Assembly: GCA_902604055.1 (NCBI GenBank) | Contig: CACKXA010000003.1 | Location: 1 to 64,000, forward strand | Direction: 5' to 3' | Length of the DNA: 64,000 nucleotides | Origin: an uncultured Pelagibacteraceae bacterium | GTDB lineage: Bacteria; Pseudomonadota; Alphaproteobacteria; Pelagibacterales; Pelagibacteraceae | In this document: positions 1 to 8,270 of the stretch, in pieces | Layout: each line of letters starts with the position of its first letter | Position numbering within the stretch: the stretch's first letter is position 1 | Position numbers and translations under genes: made by a program | The notes under the pieces: generated by a model | The model's database searches: none | Seen by the model: only the letters and a program-made list of their open reading frames with translations | What the model was told of the DNA's origin: nothing

Positions 1-1
1 A

Positions 2-1300
2 TCTAATGAAGTATTAAAAAAATTACCTTTTCGTTTAACTAGTAGTCAAAATAAAGTTTTAAATGAGATCAATTCAGATTTAAAATCAAATATAAGAATG
101 TTTAGGATTGTTCAAGGAGATGTAGGGTCAGGTAAAACTATAGTATCACTATTGTCCATTTGTAACGTTATTGAAAGTAAAAAACAATGTGCGCTAATGG
201 CACCTACTGAAATTTTAGCTAGACAACACTTTGCGTTAGCTCAAAAACTATTTAAAGATAAATTTAAGGTTTCTTTTTTAACCGGAAAAACAGAATTAAA
301 ACAAAAAAAATTAATAATTGAAAATTTAAGAAAAGGTATTATAGATTTAATTATTGGTACACACTCTTTATTTCAAAAAAAAATAGATTTTAAAAATCTT
401 GGATTTGTTGTTATTGATGAACAACATAAGTTTGGGGTTAAACAAAGATCAGATCTAGCAAAGAAAGGAGGTGATAACTGTGATGTTCTTTTAATGTCTG
501 CTACACCAATTCCTAGAACTATGATGATGTCTCTTTACGGGGATATGGATATCTCTAAAATAACTGAAAAACCATCTAACAGAAAAAAAATAATTACTTT
601 AAGCAAACCAGAAAAAAAAATAAATGAACTATGGCCTTTTATAAAAAAACAAATTATTTCAGATAATCAAGTCTTTTGGGTTTGTCCTCTGATAAAAGAA
701 TCTGCTTTTCTAGATTATTCATCTGCAAAAGAAAAATTTGATATTATCAATAAGAAATATCCTAATAAAGTGGGATTAATACATGGAGCTTTAAACAAAA
801 TTGAAAAAGATTTAATTTTAAAAAAATTCTTGGAAAAAAAAATTTCTATCTTGGTATCTACAACGGTAATAGAGGTTGGTATTGATTTTCCAAATGCAAA
901 CTTAATTGTAATCGAAAATGCAAATAAATTTGGTTTAGCGCAATTACACCAATTAAGAGGTAGAGTTGGTAGAGGAAAAGAACAGGGATTGTGTATTTTA
1001 TTATTTAAAGAAAGTTTAAGTAAAAATGCAATTAAGAGAATTAAAATACTGAAAAACTCAGATGACGGATTTTATATAGCAGATGAAGATATGAAATTAA
1101 GAGGTTTTGGTGATTTAATTGGATACCAACAGAGTGGGGAGAAAAACTTTAAATTTGCGGATCCTGTAATACATCAAGATTTATTTATCTTAGCAGAAAA
1201 TTACATTAAAAACTTAGATTTCAGCGTAAATGAAAGTAGGTTTACATTTTTACTAAAATTATTTGATAGGGCTGAAATTATAAATCAAAAGATAGATTAA
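2..1300 (+). CDS. recG: ATP-dependent DNA helicase RecG, 3' part
   Basis: This is the C-terminal part (about 432 residues) of RecG, the double-stranded DNA translocase that remodels stalled replication forks and Holliday junctions. The reading frame is open from base 2, so the gene begins outside the window; the first ATG visible (98) is internal. The text shows the helicase motifs in order: Walker A GDVGSGKT, the DEQH box (VIDEQHKFG), SATPIPRT, and the motif VI region QLRGRVGR, followed by the TRCF/RecG-type C-terminal region. The N-terminal wedge domain is not in the window. The stop codon overlaps the convergent DUF502 gene by a few bases, so the two transcripts meet tail to tail. Identification is firm. 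Confidence 0.95.
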   Translation, partial: SNEVLKKLPFRLTSSQNKVLNEINSDLKSNIRMFRIVQGDVGSGKTIVSLLSICNVIESKKQCALMAPTEILARQHFALAQKLFKDKFKVSFLTGKTELKQKKLIIENLRKGIIDLIIGTHSLFQKKIDFKNLGFVVIDEQHKFGVKQRSDLAKKGGDNCDVLLMSATPIPRTMMMSLYGDMDISKITEKPSNRKKIITLSKPEKKINELWPFIKKQIISDNQVFWVCPLIKESAFLDYSSAKEKFDIINKKYPNKVGLIHGALNKIEKDLILKKFLEKKISILVSTTVIEVGIDFPNANLIVIENANKFGLAQLHQLRGRVGRGKEQGLCILLFKESLSKNAIKRIKILKNSDDGFYIADEDMKLRGFGDLIGYQQSGEKNFKFADPVIHQDLFILAENYIKNLDFSVNESRFTFLLKLFDRAEIINQKID

Positions 1301-1911
1301 TCGATATTTGAAGTTCCGGCAGAAACTATGAATTTTGATGCTTGTTCGAAAGTTACATCTAAATAAATTAACTCTTTTTTGGGAACCATTAATAAAAAAC
1401 CACTAGTAGGATTAGGGGTTGTAGGAAGAAAAACATTAATTATTTCTTCGTTAACTTTTTCAGCTATCACACCTTTATTTTCTTTAGTGGCAAAACCAAC
1501 TGCCCAAATTCCTTTTCTTGGGTATTCTAAAAGTACGACACTACTTTTATTTTTCTCATTTTTTGTAAAACTTTCGGTCATTTGGCCTATAGCAGAATAA
1601 ATAGTTCTTAAAATAGGTATTTTTTTTAAAACATTATTAAATAACTCAAAGAATTTTTGTCCTAAAAAAGATAATGAAAGCCAACCAACAAAAGTTATCA
1701 AAATTAAAGCAATAAGTATCTCTAAGCCAGGTATGTCAAATGGTAAATAATTATTTGGATTGATTTCTTTGGGAATTAAATTAGTCGATAGTTTAATGAT
1801 AAATAAAGTTAAATATAAAGTTATACCAATAGGAATTAGAGCTACGATTCCAGCTATAAAATTATTTCTTATTCTTGAAAATATAGATTTTTTTATTGTA
1901 TTTTTTGACAT
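1297..1911 (-). CDS. DUF502 family membrane protein
   Basis: A 204-aa inner-membrane protein of the DUF502 family, whose function is not established. Two hydrophobic segments (about residues 15-40 and 60-85) are followed by the typical cytosolic part: the LKKIPILRTIYSAIGQ segment, then VFLPTTPNPTSGFLLMVP and the TFEQASKFIVSAGT ending. Length and motif order match the usual family. The start ATG at 1911 directly follows the stop of a 25-codon hydrophobic ORF and has no clear ribosome binding site of its own. It is convergent with recG, overlapping by 4 nt, and divergent from the M48 peptidase gene. Family assignment is good; the role is unknown. Confidence 0.85.
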   Translation of the reverse strand: MSKNTIKKSIFSRIRNNFIAGIVALIPIGITLYLTLFIIKLSTNLIPKEINPNNYLPFDIPGLEILIALILITFVGWLSLSFLGQKFFELFNNVLKKIPILRTIYSAIGQMTESFTKNEKNKSSVVLLEYPRKGIWAVGFATKENKGVIAEKVNEEIINVFLPTTPNPTSGFLLMVPKKELIYLDVTFEQASKFIVSAGTSNID

Positions 1912-1989
1912 TTATGAATAGCTAGAAAAGATAATAAAGGCTATTATCAATATAAAAATTGCAATTAATAATTTATTATTTAAAATCAT
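1912..1989 (-). CDS. possible 25-aa membrane peptide
   Basis: A 25-codon ORF beginning MILNNKLLIAIF and ending FSSYS. Nearly all of it is one predicted membrane segment. Its stop codon directly abuts the ATG of the DUF502 gene (TAAATG), which would allow translational coupling. It fills almost the whole gap between the divergent DUF502 and M48 genes. There is no convincing ribosome binding site, and AT-rich sequence readily yields hydrophobic chance ORFs, so this is only a candidate. Confidence 0.25.
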   Translation of the reverse strand: MILNNKLLIAIFILIIAFIIFSSYS

Positions 1990-2000
1990 GAGTCTCGATT

Positions 2001-2834
2001 ATGTATAACATAAATAGAAGGAAATTTCTTGGCTTATTTGGATGTAGCTGTTGTTCACTAGTCCTACCTTCATGTACTACTGTACCTATTACTGATAGGA
2101 AACAATTATCAATAATTCCAGAATATAAAATTAATGCTCAAGCAGCAAAAGCTTACGAACAATTTAGATCAAAAGCAAAACTAATTAAAACAGGTTCTCA
2201 ATTAAAAGAAGTAATAGATATTGGTAAAAGAATAGAATTTTCAGTTAGTTCTTTTTTTCAAAACAAAGGTAAAGAAGATCCCACGAAAAATTTTGGATGG
2301 GATTACGTATTAGTTGATAATGATAAAGTTGTAAATGCCTGGTGTATGCCTGGAGGAAAAATTGCTGTTTATACAGGTTTATTAAAAGTCACAAAAAATA
2401 CTAATGCTTTATCTATCGTTATGGGTCATGAAATTGCTCATGCTGTTGCAAAACATTCTGTGGAAAGAGCAAGTCAAGCTATGACAATTAATTTAGGTAC
2501 TACAGTTGCAGACATTTTTCTTGGGGGAGCAATAAATAGAACAAGAAACCAAATTGGACAAAATACAGGAATGGATATATTTAGAATTGGAATTTTTAAT
2601 CCGTTTGGGAGAAAACAAGAAACAGAAGCTGACTATTTAGGATTAATATTTTCGTCTTTGGCAGGATATGACATAAGAGAGTCTGTAAAACTTTGGGAAA
2701 GAATGTCAGAAAAAAATAAGGGTAAAGAACCTCCAGTTTTTTTAAGCACCCATCCTTCAAGTAAAAAAAGAATTGCCAATCTAAAAAATTGGATTAATAA
2801 AGTAATTATAGAGTATCCGCCAATAAAAACATAA
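2001..2834 (+). CDS. M48 family metallopeptidase, Tat-type lipoprotein
   Basis: A 277-aa zinc metallopeptidase of family M48 (HtpX/Ste24/LoiP-BepA group), probably acting on envelope proteins from the periplasmic side of a membrane. The N-terminus carries a twin-arginine-like motif (NRRKFLG, residues 5-11) and a lipobox-like LPSC ending at Cys25, suggesting Tat export and lipidation. The zinc site is visible as HEIAHAVAKH near residues 144-153, and the third ligand lies in the downstream EADYLG motif. The C-terminal LSTHPSSKKRIANL is typical of M48 proteins. tatABC is in the same window, which fits. The gene ends 5 bp before tRNA-Lys on the other strand. Confidence 0.88.
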   Translation: MYNINRRKFLGLFGCSCCSLVLPSCTTVPITDRKQLSIIPEYKINAQAAKAYEQFRSKAKLIKTGSQLKEVIDIGKRIEFSVSSFFQNKGKEDPTKNFGWDYVLVDNDKVVNAWCMPGGKIAVYTGLLKVTKNTNALSIVMGHEIAHAVAKHSVERASQAMTINLGTTVADIFLGGAINRTRNQIGQNTGMDIFRIGIFNPFGRKQETEADYLGLIFSSLAGYDIRESVKLWERMSEKNKGKEPPVFLSTHPSSKKRIANLKNWINKVIIEYPPIKT

Positions 2835-2839
2835 ATATT

Positions 2840-2915
2840 TGGTGAGCCCTGATGGACTCGAACCATCGACACCCTCCTTAAAAGGGAGGTGCTCTACCAA
2901 CTGAGCTAAGGGCCC
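2840..2915 (-). tRNA. tRNA-Lys (anticodon TTT)
   Basis: A 76-nt cloverleaf on the minus strand. It has a 7-bp acceptor stem (GGGCCCT with AGGGCTC, one G-U pair), a D arm GCTC/GAGC, an anticodon stem CCTCC/GGAGG around loop CTTTTAA (anticodon TTT), a T arm GATGG/CCATC with TTCGAGT, discriminator A, and an encoded CCA. Confidence 0.97.
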
Positions 2916-2964
2916 TCAAAGAAATACTCTTGTATATATATATTAAAAGAATTTCAAATAATTA

Positions 2965-4080
2965 TTAGTTAAAATAGTCAATATATTTTTTATAAAAAGT
3001 AGCAAAAGTGCCACTCTTAATATTTCTTCTTATTTCTTGCATAAATTGTTGGTAAAAATTGATATTATGTAGAGAAATAAGCATAGAAGCCATCATTTCA
3101 TTAGATTTAATTAAATGATTTAAATACCCTTTAGAATAATGATTTAAGTCCCTAAGTTCATAATTGACGTCTAAAGGAGTTATATCATTTTGATATTTAG
3201 AATTTTTCAAATTTAGTTTTCCACTCCAAGTAAATGCTAACCCAGTTCTACCTGATCTTGTAGGTAAAACACAGTCAAACATGTCTATTCCATAATTAAC
3301 TGCACCTAAAATATCTGATGGCGTCCCCACCCCCATTAAATATCTAGGTTTATCTTTAGGTAAAAAATCAGTTGTGTCATTTAAAATCTTAAACATGTCG
3401 CTTTGGGTCTCACCGACAGCTAATCCACCCATAGCATATCCGTCAAAACCAATTTTTTTTAAATCATAAATGCTATGTTCCCGTAAATCTTTAAATAAAC
3501 CGCCTTGAACGATTCCAAAAAGTCCTTTAGATTTGTCTTGACCAAATTCAACTTTACATCTTTTTGCCCAACTTGTGGAAACTTCTATAGCTTTCGATAT
3601 AATTTTTTTGTCTTTGGTGAGTTTAGGACACTCATCTAAAACCATAAATATATCGGAATTTATTGATTTTTGGACTTGAATACTTTTTTCAGGACTCAAA
3701 ATTATTTTCTTACCGTCTAAATGTGATTTAAATATAGCTCCAATGTCTTTGTCAATTTTATTAAATTTTGATAAAGACATAATTTGATATCCACCAGAAT
3801 CTGTCAAAATTGGTTTACTCCAATTCATAAATTTATGAAGACCATTATATTTTTTTAAGGTATCTATGCCTGGTCTTAACAGTAGATGATAAGTATTTCC
3901 TAAGATAATTTGCGTGCCCGTTTTTAATAAATCTTCTACAAAAACGCCCTTTACAGTACCTTGTGTGCCAACGGGCATAAAGGCTGGTGTTTCTATATCT
4001 CCTTTTGGAGTAGAAATTCTTCCTAACCTAGCTTTGTTATTTTGAGTAATTAACTCAAAAAAAAATTCTCGATTAGGCAT
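2965..4080 (-). CDS. tgt: queuine/preQ1 tRNA-ribosyltransferase (TGT), zinc cysteines absent
   Basis: TGT exchanges guanine 34 of tRNAs with GUN anticodons for preQ1 in queuosine synthesis. At 371 aa it has normal length, and the catalytic parts are intact: DSGGYQIMSL (general base Asp), MVLDECPK, GGLAVGE, and FDCVLPTRSGR (nucleophile Asp). The oddity is the C-terminal zinc site. Family members carry CxCxxC after PLD; here the aligned residues are Tyr307, Leu309 and Leu312, while His338 (SLHN) remains. The zinc is therefore probably not bound. The frame is otherwise undisturbed and the C-terminus aligns well with the family, so this is not a frameshift. The gene follows the peptidyl-prolyl isomerase gene by 5 bp, in one operon with coaD. 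Confidence 0.95.
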   Translation of the reverse strand: MPNREFFFELITQNNKARLGRISTPKGDIETPAFMPVGTQGTVKGVFVEDLLKTGTQIILGNTYHLLLRPGIDTLKKYNGLHKFMNWSKPILTDSGGYQIMSLSKFNKIDKDIGAIFKSHLDGKKIILSPEKSIQVQKSINSDIFMVLDECPKLTKDKKIISKAIEVSTSWAKRCKVEFGQDKSKGLFGIVQGGLFKDLREHSIYDLKKIGFDGYAMGGLAVGETQSDMFKILNDTTDFLPKDKPRYLMGVGTPSDILGAVNYGIDMFDCVLPTRSGRTGLAFTWSGKLNLKNSKYQNDITPLDVNYELRDLNHYSKGYLNHLIKSNEMMASMLISLHNINFYQQFMQEIRRNIKSGTFATFYKKYIDYFN

Positions 4081-4085
4081 TTAAA

Positions 4086-4646
4086 TTATTTTGATTTAAT
4101 ACTGATAATCTTATCTGGATCTGAAACGGCACCACTATTTGGATCGCCTTTTTTAATTTGATCAATAAACTCCATGCCCTTAATAACTTTTCCAAATGCT
4201 GAATACTGACGATCTAAATGAGGGGCTGAGTCAAAACAAATAAAAAATTGGCTGTTTGCACTATCAGGATCAGCAGATCTTGCGGCTGATAAAATACCTC
4301 TAGTATGAGCAATGTCAGAAAATTCAGCTTTCACGTCAGGAAGATTTGATCCACCTGTGCCAGCTAAAGATAAATTAAATTCAGGATTAGACATGTTTCC
4401 AAACTTAACATCTCCTGTTTGAGCCATGAAACCATCTATCACTCGGTGAAAAACAACGTTATCGTATTTACCTGAATTGGCTAAATCTTTGAATCTTTTT
4501 ACATGATTAGGAGCTTTTTCAGGATAAAGTTCTATTTCTACATTTCCATATTTTAATTTTAGTATCATATAATTATTTTCAGCTATTAGTTGTGAGTTTA
4601 ATAAACTAAAAAACAATATAAATAAATAGATAATTTTGTTCATCAA
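4086..4646 (-). CDS. ppi: cyclophilin-type peptidyl-prolyl cis-trans isomerase, exported
   Basis: A 186-aa cyclophilin that catalyses proline isomerisation during protein folding. An N-terminal hydrophobic segment (residues 4-21, ending near QLIAEN) looks like a signal peptide, so the enzyme is probably periplasmic, as for PpiA. Cyclophilin motifs are clear: FHRVIDGFMAQTGD (catalytic Arg), NSQFFICF, and HLDRQYSAFGKVI (with Tyr where many members have Trp or another aromatic). The start overlaps the end of coaD by 4 nt, and tgt follows by 5 bp, so coaD-ppi-tgt are probably co-transcribed. A PpiB-like assignment is also possible; only the export signal favours PpiA. Confidence 0.9.
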   Translation of the reverse strand: MMNKIIYLFILFFSLLNSQLIAENNYMILKLKYGNVEIELYPEKAPNHVKRFKDLANSGKYDNVVFHRVIDGFMAQTGDVKFGNMSNPEFNLSLAGTGGSNLPDVKAEFSDIAHTRGILSAARSADPDSANSQFFICFDSAPHLDRQYSAFGKVIKGMEFIDQIKKGDPNSGAVSDPDKIISIKSK

Positions 4647-5131
4647 AATTTATTTTTTAGCATTTTCATTGTTGATTTTGTAACAAACTTGTTAATTTTT
4701 CCATCTAATTTGCTTATTTCCTTAACAAATTTAGATGAAATAATTTGGTTTTCAACATCCGACATTAAAAACATAGTTTCTATATTTGAATTTAGTTTTT
4801 TATTCATACCAGCAAGTTGAAATTCATATTCAAAATCAGAAACCGCTCTAAGCCCTCTTATAATTACAGTTGCCTTGTATTTTTTACACAAATTAATTGT
4901 CAAAGTATCAAACGGAATTACTTTAATTTTGTTTTTTTTAAATTTTAGGTCTTTAAAAAGTGAACTTTCAATCATTGAAAGTCTATCTTCAATTGAGAAA
5001 TGATAATTTTTATTACTATTATCTGTTGTGGCAACTACGACTTTATCAAATATTTTCAAGGACTTCTTAATCACATCAATATGACCATAAGTAATAGGGT
5101 CAAATGTACCTGGGTAAATCGCTGTTTTCAT
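4643..5131 (-). CDS. coaD: phosphopantetheine adenylyltransferase
   Basis: CoaD adenylates 4'-phosphopantetheine to dephospho-CoA, the fourth step of CoA synthesis from pantothenate. At 162 aa it has the usual length and shows the nucleotidyltransferase signature YPGTFDPITYGHIDVI (TxGH), the RGLRAVSDFEYEFQLAGMN substrate-binding segment, and ISSKFVKEI near the C-terminus. It lies 2 bp after gyrA and overlaps the following ppi start by 4 nt, so it is in the gyrA-coaD-ppi-tgt operon. Confidence 0.96.
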   Translation of the reverse strand: MKTAIYPGTFDPITYGHIDVIKKSLKIFDKVVVATTDNSNKNYHFSIEDRLSMIESSLFKDLKFKKNKIKVIPFDTLTINLCKKYKATVIIRGLRAVSDFEYEFQLAGMNKKLNSNIETMFLMSDVENQIISSKFVKEISKLDGKINKFVTKSTMKMLKNKF

Positions 5132-5133
5132 AA

Positions 5134-7704
5134 TTATTGAATGTTATCTTCTATTTTTATTACAGAGACAACTTTTTCATTTCCTGATAATTTTTTAATT
5201 CTTACACCTTGAGTATTTCTTCCAGCAATTCTTATTTCCTTTACAGCACACCTCATTATACTTCCTTTGTCAGTGGATAGAATAATTTCATCTTCATTTC
5301 TCACCACTAATGAAGCTGATATATTTCCATTTCTTGGGGAATTAATGATTCCGATTATACCTTTCCCACCTCTATTTGTAACTCTATAATCTTTATATGA
5401 AGATCTTTTTCCAAAACCATTTTCAGAAACAGATAAAATAAAATTATCTAGATCGTCTTTATTTTTTTGATCTTTTTTAATTATCTTATTATTTATGTTC
5501 TGATTGTCTAAAACAGACAAAGAAATTACTTTATCTTTATCATTAAGTTTAATACCTTTAATTCCTTTTGATGATCTACCTTTAAATAATCTTAGTTTTT
5601 TTGATTTGAATCTAATACATTTACCAAACTTAGAGCTTAATAAAATGTCTTGATCATCTTTACATATCTTGACACCTATTATTTTGTCATCTTCATCCAA
5701 TTTCATAGCAATTTTTCCACTATTATTAATGTTAACAAAATCTTCTAAAGTATTCTTTCTAACATTGCCTTTTGCAGTAGCAAAAATAATCATCATATTT
5801 TTCCACTCTGTTTCATCTTCTGGCAAAGGCATAATAGAACTTATTGAATGATGATTTTTAAGTGGCAATATATTGAATATAGATTTTCCTTTTGATGCTG
5901 CAGTTCCCTCAGGTATTTTGTGGGCTTTTATTTTATAGACTAAACCTTGTGTTGAGAAAAACAAAACTGGAGTATGAGTGTTAGCTGTAAATATTTGAAT
6001 AACAAAGTCTTCCTCTCTTGTTGATATACCTGATTTTCCTTTACCACCTCTTTTTTGAGCTTTTAGAGAGCTTAGCGGACTTCTTTTTATATATCCTTGA
6101 TTAGTTATACTAATAACTACGGACTCTTTTTGAATTGTTTCTTCAATATTATAATTTAGTACAGCATCAATAATCTTTGTTTTTCTTGGTTTTCCGAACT
6201 TGTCCTGGATATGTTTTAATTCTTTTACAATAAGTTTATAAAGTTCTTTTTTAGAGTTAATCAATTTTTTAAACTCAATTATCAAATTTGATAACTTGTT
6301 CAGCTCAGACTCAATTTCACCAATTCCAAAGGCTGTAAGTTTTTGAAGTTTTAAATCTAAAATAGCACTGACCTGAAACTTTGATAGCTGATAACTTGAT
6401 ACATTCTTTTTCTTCTCTATTAGGTGAATAAGTTTAACGCTTTTTTTAATCTTCCATTTTTTTGACAATAAATTTTTTTTTGCAGTTTCTGTGTCTTTAG
6501 AATTTTTAATTATCTTTATTGTTTCATCAATATTTTCAACTGAAGTAGCTAAACCAATTAAAACATGAGCTCTATCTTCTGCTTTTTTTAAATCAAATTT
6601 AATTCTTTTTGTAACAGTATCTTCTCTAAAATTTAAAAACTCAGAAATAAATTCTTTTAAATTTAATATTTTAGGTTTATTTTTTACTATAGCTAATGTG
6701 TTAAAACCAAAAGAACTTTCTATATTAGTTAATTTATACAGCTGTCTTCTTATAGTTTCAGGTTCAACGGCTTTTCTGAGTTCAAGTACAACTCTTATTC
6801 CTTCTCTATTTGACTCATCTCTTATATCTCTTATGCCCTCAATTTTTTTATCTCTAGCCAATTGGGCTACTTTTTCAATTAATAAAGATTTGTTAACTTG
6901 ATATGGAATAGATTTGATGATCAAACACTCTCTGCCACCTTTCTTTTCTTCTAAATCTATCTCTCCTCTGATTTTAAATGAACCCCGACCTTTATTGTAT
7001 CCTTGTTTCAAAATATCTTTTCCAATAATTATTCCTCCAGTTGGAAAATCAGGGCCAGGAACATGTTTCATTAATTGCCCAATAGTGATATCTTTATTTT
7101 CTATAAAGGCTACTGTCGCATTAATTATTTCATTTAAGTTATGTGGAGGAATACTTGTAGCCATTCCCACAGCAATACCCCCTGCTCCATTTACAAGTAT
7201 GTTGGGATATTGAGAGGGTAAAACTTCAGGTTCTTTCTCTGTTTCATCGTAGTTATTTCTAAAATTTACTGTATCTTTTTCTAAGTCCTCAGTTAAATGT
7301 TGTGAAATTTTTCCTAGTTTTGTTTCTGTATAACGCATTGCTGCAGGAGGATCTCCATCGATAGAACCAAAATTTCCTTGTCCTGAGATTAAAGGTAGGC
7401 TCATAGAAAAATCTTGCACCAACCTTACTAAAGCATCATAAACTGACTGATCGCCATGCGGGTGATATTTACCAATTACGTCTCCCACTATCCTAGCAGA
7501 TTTTCGAAAAGGTTTAGACCAATCATAACCACCTTTATACATTGCATATATTATTCGTCTATGAACTGGTTTTAATCCATCTCTGACATCAGGAAGAGCC
7601 CTACTTACAATTACACTCATTGCGTAAGACAAATATGATGAACTCATTTCATCTTGAACAAAAATTGGTTTAAAAGATTTATTCTCTATAGTTGATTTTT
7701 CCAT
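5134..7704 (-). CDS. gyrA: DNA gyrase subunit A
   Basis: GyrA is the breakage-reunion subunit of DNA gyrase, which supercoils DNA together with GyrB. At 856 aa it has the N-terminal winged-helix and tower part with the catalytic tyrosine in AMRYTE, followed by a six-bladed C-terminal DNA-wrapping domain. The GyrA box reads QKRGGKG, which marks it as GyrA rather than ParC. In the quinolone-determining region the sequence is [10 protein letters not shown], so the position equivalent to E. coli Ser83 is Gln86, while Asp90 (E. coli 87) is kept. No acidic C-terminal tail is present. ssb lies 5 bp upstream and coaD 2 bp downstream. Confidence 0.97.
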   Translation of the reverse strand: MEKSTIENKSFKPIFVQDEMSSSYLSYAMSVIVSRALPDVRDGLKPVHRRIIYAMYKGGYDWSKPFRKSARIVGDVIGKYHPHGDQSVYDALVRLVQDFSMSLPLISGQGNFGSIDGDPPAAMRYTETKLGKISQHLTEDLEKDTVNFRNNYDETEKEPEVLPSQYPNILVNGAGGIAVGMATSIPPHNLNEIINATVAFIENKDITIGQLMKHVPGPDFPTGGIIIGKDILKQGYNKGRGSFKIRGEIDLEEKKGGRECLIIKSIPYQVNKSLLIEKVAQLARDKKIEGIRDIRDESNREGIRVVLELRKAVEPETIRRQLYKLTNIESSFGFNTLAIVKNKPKILNLKEFISEFLNFREDTVTKRIKFDLKKAEDRAHVLIGLATSVENIDETIKIIKNSKDTETAKKNLLSKKWKIKKSVKLIHLIEKKKNVSSYQLSKFQVSAILDLKLQKLTAFGIGEIESELNKLSNLIIEFKKLINSKKELYKLIVKELKHIQDKFGKPRKTKIIDAVLNYNIEETIQKESVVISITNQGYIKRSPLSSLKAQKRGGKGKSGISTREEDFVIQIFTANTHTPVLFFSTQGLVYKIKAHKIPEGTAASKGKSIFNILPLKNHHSISSIMPLPEDETEWKNMMIIFATAKGNVRKNTLEDFVNINNSGKIAMKLDEDDKIIGVKICKDDQDILLSSKFGKCIRFKSKKLRLFKGRSSKGIKGIKLNDKDKVISLSVLDNQNINNKIIKKDQKNKDDLDNFILSVSENGFGKRSSYKDYRVTNRGGKGIIGIINSPRNGNISASLVVRNEDEIILSTDKGSIMRCAVKEIRIAGRNTQGVRIKKLSGNEKVVSVIKIEDNIQ

Positions 7705-7709
7705 GAATT

Positions 7710-8171
7710 TTAAAATGGAATTTCGTCATCTAAATCAGTATTTTCTTGATTTAAATTTTCATTTGGTAAAGAACTTTTATTTTCTTTAATTAAATTTGAA
7801 TTATCACTTTTATTATTTCTGCTGTCTAGCATTGTAAGACTAGAATTATAACCTTGCAGAACTATTTCGGTAGAATATTTATCTTGACCAGACGACTCGT
7901 CCTTCCATTTTCTTGTGCTAAGTTGGCCTTCTACGTAAACATTAGCTCCTTTTTTCAAATATTGTTGAACGACATTTACTAAACCTTCATTAAATATTAC
8001 TATTCTATGCCACTCTGTTTTTTCTTTTCTTTCACCAGAAGATTTATCTTTCCATGATTGACTTGTAGCAATACTCAATCTAGCGACATTTTTGCCATTT
8101 ACCATTTGTTTTATGTCTGGATCTGCGCCTAAACGACCTATTAATTGTACTTTATTTAAACTGCCTGCCAT
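7710..8171 (-). CDS. ssb: single-stranded DNA-binding protein
   Basis: SSB coats single-stranded DNA during replication and repair and recruits partner enzymes through its C-terminal tip. At 153 aa it has the N-terminal OB fold ([16 protein letters not shown], then [13 protein letters not shown] and [14 protein letters not shown]), a short Asn/Ser-rich linker, and the partner-binding tail DLDDEIPF. It is divergent from uvrA, the common arrangement in Proteobacteria, and is followed after 5 bp by gyrA. I see no LexA-type operator in the 99-bp ssb-uvrA gap. Confidence 0.97.
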   Translation of the reverse strand: MAGSLNKVQLIGRLGADPDIKQMVNGKNVARLSIATSQSWKDKSSGERKEKTEWHRIVIFNEGLVNVVQQYLKKGANVYVEGQLSTRKWKDESSGQDKYSTEIVLQGYNSSLTMLDSRNNKSDNSNLIKENKSSLPNENLNQENTDLDDEIPF

Positions 8172-8228
8172 AATAATTTGACTATATTTTTGATTTTATT
8201 CTTTAAAAGTAGAATAACTATATCATAA

Positions 8229-8257
8229 TTGATTAATAAATATAAGTTCATTATTAT
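8229..8257 (+). promoter_or_regulatory. candidate sigma-70 promoter for uvrA
   Basis: A -35-like TTGATT (8229-8234) and a -10-like TATTAT (8252-8257) are separated by 17 bp, just upstream of the uvrA ATG at 8271. A start site about 7 nt further on would leave a leader of only a few bases. AT-rich DNA gives many such matches, so support is modest. Confidence 0.35.
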
Positions 8258-8270
8258 TTTATAAAAAAAT

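Noticed and set aside
6698-7213. Plus-strand open frames opposite gyrA, and similar long frames opposite secD, trkH, cysK and uvrA
   Set aside because: They lie wholly inside well-identified genes on the other strand, have no family features, and reflect the AT-rich composition.
8172-8270. Possible LexA/SOS operator between ssb and uvrA
   Set aside because: I looked for the alphaproteobacterial GTTC-N7-GTTC pattern and the CTG-N10-CAG type. Only a single GTTC is present, so no operator is called.
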